A stretch of 5,659 nucleotides of DNA, from positions 1 through 5,659 of the forward strand of contig JAFSXW010000045.1 of assembly GCA_017443885.1 (NCBI GenBank), in the 5' to 3' direction. Below, one piece after another: positions 1 through 4,112 of the stretch. Each line of letters begins with the position of its first letter. The stretch's first letter is position 1. The notes beneath the pieces were generated by a model. The model had not been told where the DNA came from and did no database searches. It was given only the letters and a program-made list of their open reading frames with translations. This DNA is from Clostridia bacterium. GTDB taxonomy: Bacteria; Bacillota; Clostridia; Christensenellales; UBA1242. A program made the translations under genes and the position numbers.

Positions 1-1
1 A

Positions 2-382
2 TGGAAAAAACAAGTGAGCGACTTTTTTGAGCAAAACCCTGAAGCAAAAACTTACTCTAAAGATATTGCAAATATTTTATTAAACAATAAACAACTTTCT
101 AGCATTGATGGTTGTTTAGATATTGCATATAAAATGGTGAAAAGCGACAAAGCACAAGAGCCTGCATCTCTAGCTAAAAATGAAGATTTTTTAAAGAAGT
201 ATATTATTGATAATCCGCGCGCAAAAGAATTGATTATTGATAATTATATAAACTCTTTAAATAATTTTAATGTTGCCCCAAAACTAATAAGCGGGCAAAC
301 AAAAGAAATAACTGCCACTACTAAAAATAAAGTGGGCAGTTTAGAAAAAGCAAGAGAACTTACTTTAAAATTATTTAATTAA
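2..382 (+). CDS. Probable capsid scaffold protein, C-terminal part (5' end cut by window edge)
   Basis: The frame is open from the first bases (it reads W-K-K-Q before the first possible start) and ends with TAA at 380-382. A GTG at 14 is the first in-frame start-like codon, but no Shine-Dalgarno site precedes it, so the gene very likely begins outside the window. The visible 126 residues are hydrophilic and apparently helical, with many Lys, Asp and Glu, no membrane segment and no enzyme motif. The tail ends in a short mixed-charge helix (SLEKARELTLKLFN). Scaffold proteins of short-tailed phages such as P22 gp8 and T7 gp9 are helical, have a basic C-terminal coat-binding helix and are encoded directly before the coat gene, as here. 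The scaffold role is inferred from position and composition; another head-assembly protein is possible. It lies 14 bases before the capsid gene, so the two are surely cotranscribed. A hairpin (310-341) lies inside its 3' end. Confidence 0.6.
   Translation, partial: WKKQVSDFFEQNPEAKTYSKDIANILLNNKQLSSIDGCLDIAYKMVKSDKAQEPASLAKNEDFLKKYIIDNPRAKELIIDNYINSLNNFNVAPKLISGQTKEITATTKNKVGSLEKARELTLKLFN
310..341 (+). other. Intragenic hairpin 45 nt upstream of the capsid ribosome site
   Basis: Bases 310-319 (AACTGCCACT) pair with 331-341 (AGTGGGCAGTT) over 10 base pairs with one unpaired G and an 11-base A-rich loop. Five of the pairs are G-C, unusual in this AT-rich sequence. It lies in the end of the upstream gene. 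No T-run follows on the + strand, so it is not a typical intrinsic terminator in the direction of transcription. It could be an mRNA processing or stability element for the capsid message, or chance. Confidence 0.4.
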
Positions 383-385
383 AAC

Positions 386-390
386 AGGAG
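386..390 (+). promoter_or_regulatory. Shine-Dalgarno site of the capsid gene
   Basis: AGGAG lies 6 bases before the ATG at 397 in an A-rich, probably unstructured leader. It is a near-consensus site with near-optimal spacing and fixes the capsid start. It matches the high output a coat protein needs. Confidence 0.85.
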
Positions 391-396
391 AAAACA

Positions 397-1596
397 ATGA
401 TTACATTAACCAATGCAGACAAAGCACTTAAAGAAGTGTATTTGGGTGTGGTTAGCGAGCAATTAAACACTTCAGTTAACCCACTTCTTGCAAAAATTAA
501 CCAAACTACCAATGATGTTTGGGGCAGTGAAATTAAAAAAGTTGCTCCATTTGGAATTAATGGTGGTATAGGAGCAGGCACAGAAACAGGCGATTTGCCA
601 GTGGCTGCATCTAATAATTATGAACAATTCACTTTAAGCCTTAAAAACCTTTATGGCAAAATTGAAATTAGTGATAAAGCTATGCGCTCATCTTTAAATT
701 CGGCAGGTGCATTTGTGAACCTTCTTAACGCTGAAATGGAAGGATTAATTAAAGCAAGTGCATTTAACCTTGGCAGAATGCTTTATGGTGATGGCTCTGG
801 TAAATTAGCACAAATTGTGGATAACACAACAAATGAAATAGAGTTAGACTCTGTTCGTAACCTTGTGGAAGGTATGGTTGTTGATGTTCTTAAAAACAAC
901 GGAACTGCTGTTTCTGGGCTTTCTGCAAAAAGAATTGTTAGCATTGATAGAGCCAACAAAAAAATAACCCTTGAGGGCGTAACTTTAACAGCACACGATG
1001 TTAAAACAACTCAATCCGACACATTCTTTATTTGTGTTCAAGGCTCTTATGGAAAAGAACTTACAGGCCTTGGTGCTATATTTACAAATTCAGGAACTCT
1101 TTATGGTCTTTCTAAATCTACATATAGCTGGCTTGTGCCTTATATGAAAGATTTAACAGAATCTAATGCAACTGTTGATATTAGTGATGTTAAAATTCAA
1201 ACCGTTTTAGACAACCTAGAAGAAACTTATGATTCTAAAATTGATTACATTTGTTGTTCTGCTGGCGTTAAAAGAAACTATCAAAACTATTTTAGCCAAT
1301 ATAGAACAAATGTTGATTATATGGATTTAGCTGGTGGTTATAAGGCTATTAGTTATAATGGTATTCCTATTGTTAGCGATAGATTTATTGCTCCAAACAC
1401 GATGTATTTACTTAACACTAAAGAATTCAACCTTCATCAACTTTGCGATTGGAAGTGGCTAGAAGGTGAAGATGGCAGAGTTATCAAGCAAAATGCAGGC
1501 AAGCCAACTTATAGTGCAACATTAGTTAAATATGCAGATTTAATTTGCAACAAGCCAGGTGGGCAAGCTAAACTTACTGGCATTAGCGAATCTTAA
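397..1596 (+). CDS. Phage major capsid protein, HK97 fold
   Basis: This 399-residue protein would form the icosahedral head shell. The recognisable pattern is an N-terminal arm (1-50), a Gly-rich loop followed by beta strands at about 55-92 (E-loop region, ending LYGKIEISDKAM), a long helix at about 104-130 (spine helix) ending in YGDGSG, a beta-rich stretch at about 150-215 that looks like an inserted small barrel, then the signature blocks LTGLGAIF (222-229), LYGLSKSTYSWL (235-246), GGYKAISYNGIPIVSDRF (313-330) and a C-terminal strand region with DWKWLE (351-356). Length fits P22-like coats (about 430) and T7 gp10A (about 345). There is no fused protease or N-terminal pro-domain, consistent with a separate scaffold upstream. 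Five cysteines (213, 286, 287, 350, 384) suit an anaerobic host. AAC is used for 19 of 31 Asn codons, unlike the tail gene downstream, which suggests selection for high expression. Start is ATG 397 behind AGGAG; stop is TAA. Confidence 0.9.
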   Translation: MITLTNADKALKEVYLGVVSEQLNTSVNPLLAKINQTTNDVWGSEIKKVAPFGINGGIGAGTETGDLPVAASNNYEQFTLSLKNLYGKIEISDKAMRSSLNSAGAFVNLLNAEMEGLIKASAFNLGRMLYGDGSGKLAQIVDNTTNEIELDSVRNLVEGMVVDVLKNNGTAVSGLSAKRIVSIDRANKKITLEGVTLTAHDVKTTQSDTFFICVQGSYGKELTGLGAIFTNSGTLYGLSKSTYSWLVPYMKDLTESNATVDISDVKIQTVLDNLEETYDSKIDYICCSAGVKRNYQNYFSQYRTNVDYMDLAGGYKAISYNGIPIVSDRFIAPNTMYLLNTKEFNLHQLCDWKWLEGEDGRVIKQNAGKPTYSATLVKYADLICNKPGGQAKLTGISES

Positions 1597-1619
1597 TTAA
1601 AGAAAAAACGAAGGTTTTT

Positions 1620-2000
1620 ATGAAAGAGTATTTAGAAAAATATTATGATATGTTTAATCTTTACAACAGAATTAAACTTATAGATGAAAACTATGAACTT
1701 TTATTTAACAAAAAAGATAAATGTTTTGAAATTCATAATTTTAATCAAATGGGTGCTAGTTTAGTTTTTAAAACAGATATTTTAGACTCTAGAATTATTT
1801 TAAAACTTAAAGAAACCAGGCGAGAAAATATGCTGTCATTTTTTAAAAAACTAGATGAAGAAAATGAAAAACTAGAAGCAAGCAAACAAAAAAGTTTAAT
1901 TAATGATGCGCAAGATAAACTTAGTGAAATTGCTAAATACTCTTTTAATTTAAACCGAGATTTAACGCAAAAAGAGATTACAAATATTTTAAACATATAG
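1620..2000 (+). CDS. Conserved-looking phage protein of unknown function between coat and adaptor genes
   Basis: The protein has 126 residues starting at ATG 1620 behind GAAGG (1610-1614, 5 bases away), 23 bases after the capsid stop. An N-terminal Tyr-rich helix (1-20) is followed by short predicted beta strands (about 24-52, with CFEIHNFN and ASLVFK), then DSRIILKLKETRRENM (56-71) and a long charged helix with coiled-coil character (about 70-107, with LDEENEKLEASK). There is no signal peptide, membrane segment or catalytic motif. I associate this general layout (small beta core, a TRREN-like motif, charged C-terminal helix) with hypothetical proteins next to capsid genes in gut phages, but no function is known to me. 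From position it could be a head-completion, decoration or assembly chaperone protein; this is inference. Its TAG stop forms part of the next gene's Shine-Dalgarno site, implying translational coupling. Confidence 0.8.
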   Translation: MKEYLEKYYDMFNLYNRIKLIDENYELLFNKKDKCFEIHNFNQMGASLVFKTDILDSRIILKLKETRRENMLSFFKKLDEENEKLEASKQKSLINDAQDKLSEIAKYSFNLNRDLTQKEITNILNI

Positions 2001-2003
2001 GAG
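1999..2003 (+). promoter_or_regulatory. Shine-Dalgarno site overlapping the previous stop codon
   Basis: AGGAG at 1999-2003 shares its first two bases with the TAG stop (1998-2000) of the 126-aa gene and lies 6 bases before ATG 2010. Ribosomes ending one gene are therefore placed on the start of the next, and the start of the adaptor gene is fixed. Confidence 0.8.
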
Positions 2004-2009
2004 AAAAAT

Positions 2010-2582
2010 ATGCTTAATGATTTACTTAGTATTGTGGCATCTTATTTAGGACTAGATGAAGTTAGCCAATATATAGACGCTGTAAATATTGACGAAACAC
2101 CAGAAAACAAACCAGAAGCTTTAGATTTTTTAATTAGTTTAGTTAACTTAACTATGCGCCAAATAACGCGAGATTATATGCCACTTTATAAAGAAGAAAT
2201 TTTGTGCTCAGATGAAAATTGCCAGATAAACTATAGTGATTTTAGCACGGCACCTGTTCAGATTAAAAGCGTTAGTTATTTAGATGGAATTAGTTCAACA
2301 TTTAGATGTTTTCCTTCATATATAAAAGTTGGGTATCAAAATAAGAAATACCTTGTAAAATATTCATACACCCCAAGCAGTGTGAGTGATTTAGATAGCG
2401 AAATTGAAATGCCTTTTGGGCTAAAAATTGAAACTATTTGTTTTGGAGTGTGCTATGAATACTGCATTTCAAATGAATTATATAGTGAAGCAGATATGTG
2501 GGAAGAGCGTTTTAAAAATTCCCTTTTAAATGATATAAACGGAAAAAGGGCAAAAAGCGTGCCTATTAGGGGGTGGGTTTAA
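2010..2582 (+). CDS. Probable head-tail adaptor (connector) protein
   Basis: The 190-residue protein starts at ATG 2010 behind AGGAG. Residues 1-60 look helical (LNDLLSIVASYLGLDEV, then EALDFLISLVNLTMRQI). Residues 61-122 form a beta region (ILCSDENCQINYSDF, IKVGYQNKKYLVKYSY). Residues 135-175 are helical again (PFGLKIETICFGVCYEYCI, then MWEERFKNSLLNDI). A helical bundle with a beta insertion, a length near T7 gp11 (196) and P22 gp4 (about 166), and a place between coat and propeller hub fit the ring of adaptor subunits that sits under the portal and extends the DNA channel. The motif with an acidic Glu-Tyr-Cys helix followed by a Trp-containing amphipathic helix is typical of gut-phage adaptors as I remember them. 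Function is inferred; a head-completion protein of another family is the alternative. It ends in TAA directly against the next gene's TTG start, in the same frame. Confidence 0.65.
   Translation: MLNDLLSIVASYLGLDEVSQYIDAVNIDETPENKPEALDFLISLVNLTMRQITRDYMPLYKEEILCSDENCQINYSDFSTAPVQIKSVSYLDGISSTFRCFPSYIKVGYQNKKYLVKYSYTPSSVSDLDSEIEMPFGLKIETICFGVCYEYCISNELYSEADMWEERFKNSLLNDINGKRAKSVPIRGWV
2568..2573 (+). promoter_or_regulatory. Shine-Dalgarno site for the TTG-started hub gene
   Basis: AGGGGG lies 9 bases before TTG 2583. With the following TG it matches the extended consensus AGGAGGTG at 7 of 8 positions, the mismatch being a G that can wobble-pair. It supports TTG 2583 as the true start. Its 3' edge overlaps the base of the hairpin at 2573-2614, so pairing to the ribosome and folding of the stem would compete. 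Confidence 0.7.
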
Positions 2583-2614
2583 TTGATATTTAAAAAACTT
2601 TTAAATAAACCCAC
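2573..2614 (+). promoter_or_regulatory. Two-stem hairpin enclosing the hub gene's TTG start codon
   Basis: The outer stem pairs 2573-2581 (GTGGGTTTA) with 2606-2614 (TAAACCCAC), nine perfect pairs. The inner stem pairs 2589-2595 (TTTAAAA) with 2599-2605 (TTTTAAA), seven perfect pairs around a 3-base loop. The two 3' arms are contiguous. The 5' arms are separated by a 7-base bulge (2582-2588) that holds the TTG start codon. The structure overlaps the adaptor stop and the first codons of the hub gene. Folding would hide the edge of the ribosome site and clamp the start; a ribosome finishing the adaptor gene would melt it. A role in translational control is inference. Confidence 0.5.
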
Positions 2615-4112
2615 ATCTAATAAGAATAAAATTAAAATTACAACTTTTGAAAAAGGCATAAATTTTAAGAAAGATGAAAACATCTTGCCACTTTCTTATG
2701 CCTACACAACATTTAATTACGATAATAAAGATGGTGCACTTAAAACGGGGCTAGGGATAGATGAATTTATTGATCATCTGCCATTAGGCTCGTCTTTTAA
2801 AAGCAAACTTTTAAATGAGCTAAATAATATTGGAAGCATAAAGGCTGTGTATGTGGCAAAAAAATATAATAACCAACTAGATGCTAGGCAAGATAAATTA
2901 GTGCTTTTAAAAGAAGATAACACTATGTGTTATTTGCCACTTTATGAAACTGAAACTTTGCCAGAAACAATTTTAGAGGATATCGAAAATTTAACGCTTA
3001 ATTCTGTGCCAGTTGCTGTGAATTATAGGCTTAATGGCGAAGATTGCACAATTTTTTGCGGAAGCAAAGATGCAATGTTTGTGTTGGGGCTGGGGGAAGA
3101 TGTGATAACTGTTGCCGATGCTCCGTTTATAACAAGTATGGCTATTCACTACGAACGCCTTTTTGCAACAACCGGCGGAGAACAAAGCAAAATTTGGTTT
3201 TCTGATGATCTTGATCCTACTAATTTTAGTGTTGGATTAGATGAAGCCGGTTTTATTGAAATGCTCGATGAAAGAGGTGCTCTTAAAAAAGTTATTTCGT
3301 TTAATGATTATATTTATATTTTTAGAGATTATGGAATCACAAGGCTTAGCGCTTATGCCGACCAAAGCTCTTTTAATGTTTCGCAACTTTTTGTTTCTAG
3401 TGGAAAAATATATCCTAGCACTGTGTGCGTGTGTGGCGATGAAATTATATTTCTTGCAAGTGATGGGCTTTATAGTTTTAATGGCATAAACACAACAAAG
3501 ATTTTGGATAACATTTCGCTGGGTTTTACAACAAAAAGCAATGAAAATGCAATGGCAACATATTTTGAAAATAAATATTATTTAGCCTGCAATTTTGATT
3601 TTAAAGATGAACTTTTTGAAGGTGAAAACACTGCTATTAATAACGCTCTTATTGAAGTGGATTTAATAAAGCGAAATGCAGTGTTTTTAAGGGGTGCAGA
3701 TGTTTCATATATTTCAACTTGTCTTAGCGAAAATTTAGAAGGCGTTTTGGTGTGTGCTAAAAAATATGGGGAAGAAAATTATAATTTAGGTGTTGTTAGT
3801 TTAAGTGGTAGCATTTTTTCAAGCCCAACATTTAAAGTTTGGCAAACTCCACTAACCGATTTTGGCAGTGGTGGCTCAAAAAAGATTATAGATAAAATTC
3901 TTGTTTCAACCACTAATCCATTAAATATTAAGATTTTAAACGAAAAAGGGGAAAGCAAAACATTACTTTTTAAAGGCTCTTTAAAAGCACAAAACATTAA
4001 AACAAAATTTGCAGGTGAAAAACTTTCATTTAGGTTTGAAACAAACAATAAAACTGCAAGAGTTTCTAGCCCACAAGTTAAAATAAATTTTGGCACAAGG
4101 GGGACTTTTTAG
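2583..4112 (+). CDS. Probable beta-propeller tail hub/nozzle (stopper) protein
   Basis: This 509-residue protein would seal the DNA channel below the adaptor and carry tail appendages. The N-terminal block (about 18-60, FEKGINFKK and GALKTGLG) resembles the start of phage tail-tube B/hub proteins. The middle shows repeated propeller-like blades: AIHYERLFATTGG (187-199), KIWFSDDLDPTNF (203-215), YIYIFRDYGITRL (243-255), DEIIFLASDGLYSFNG (286-301) and ATYFENKYYLACNF (325-338). The C-terminal part (about 415-509) reads as a beta sandwich (KVWQTPLTDFG, then IKTKFAGEKLSFRFET). P22 gp10 (about 472 aa) and T7 gp12 are the functional models; the match is by fold and position, not by alignment. An in-frame TAA lies directly upstream, so the start cannot be earlier. 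The next usable codon (TTG near 2683) would remove the conserved N-terminal block, so TTG 2583 behind AGGGGG is chosen. The stop is TAG at 4110-4112. Confidence 0.75.
   Translation: MIFKKLLNKPTSNKNKIKITTFEKGINFKKDENILPLSYAYTTFNYDNKDGALKTGLGIDEFIDHLPLGSSFKSKLLNELNNIGSIKAVYVAKKYNNQLDARQDKLVLLKEDNTMCYLPLYETETLPETILEDIENLTLNSVPVAVNYRLNGEDCTIFCGSKDAMFVLGLGEDVITVADAPFITSMAIHYERLFATTGGEQSKIWFSDDLDPTNFSVGLDEAGFIEMLDERGALKKVISFNDYIYIFRDYGITRLSAYADQSSFNVSQLFVSSGKIYPSTVCVCGDEIIFLASDGLYSFNGINTTKILDNISLGFTTKSNENAMATYFENKYYLACNFDFKDELFEGENTAINNALIEVDLIKRNAVFLRGADVSYISTCLSENLEGVLVCAKKYGEENYNLGVVSLSGSIFSSPTFKVWQTPLTDFGSGGSKKIIDKILVSTTNPLNIKILNEKGESKTLLFKGSLKAQNIKTKFAGEKLSFRFETNNKTARVSSPQVKINFGTRGTF
4098..4103 (+). 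promoter_or_regulatory. Shine-Dalgarno site for the GTG-started tail gene
   Basis: AGGGGG lies 8 bases before GTG 4112, inside the last codons of the hub gene. No in-frame ATG exists near the beginning of the open frame, so this site decides the start. The stop and start overlap as TAGTG, a usual arrangement for coupled translation. Confidence 0.75.

Noticed and set aside
1..30. ATG at position 1 as a gene start.
   Set aside because: That frame stops at 28-30 after nine codons. The adjacent frame is open through the edge and continues into the scaffold-like protein.
375..1600. TTAATTAA palindromes at both ends of the capsid gene (375-382 and 1593-1600).
   Set aside because: The same octamer also occurs inside genes (for example at 745-752 and near 1897), so the flanking pair reflects AT-rich composition and TAA stops, not a boundary signal.
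1604..1619. Small hairpin AAAAAC/GTTTTT with the 126-aa gene's ribosome site in its loop.
   Set aside because: Only six pairs, five of them A-U, made from an A-run and a T-run; expected often in AT-rich DNA.
1994..2012. Stem CATAT/ATATG around the adaptor gene's ribosome site.
   Set aside because: Five mostly A-U pairs with a nine-base loop are too weak to claim as structure.
3241..3489. 82-codon open frame on the + strand inside the hub gene.
   Set aside because: It is out of frame within strongly propeller-like hub sequence, with no Shine-Dalgarno site and hydrophobic runs typical of a shifted frame.
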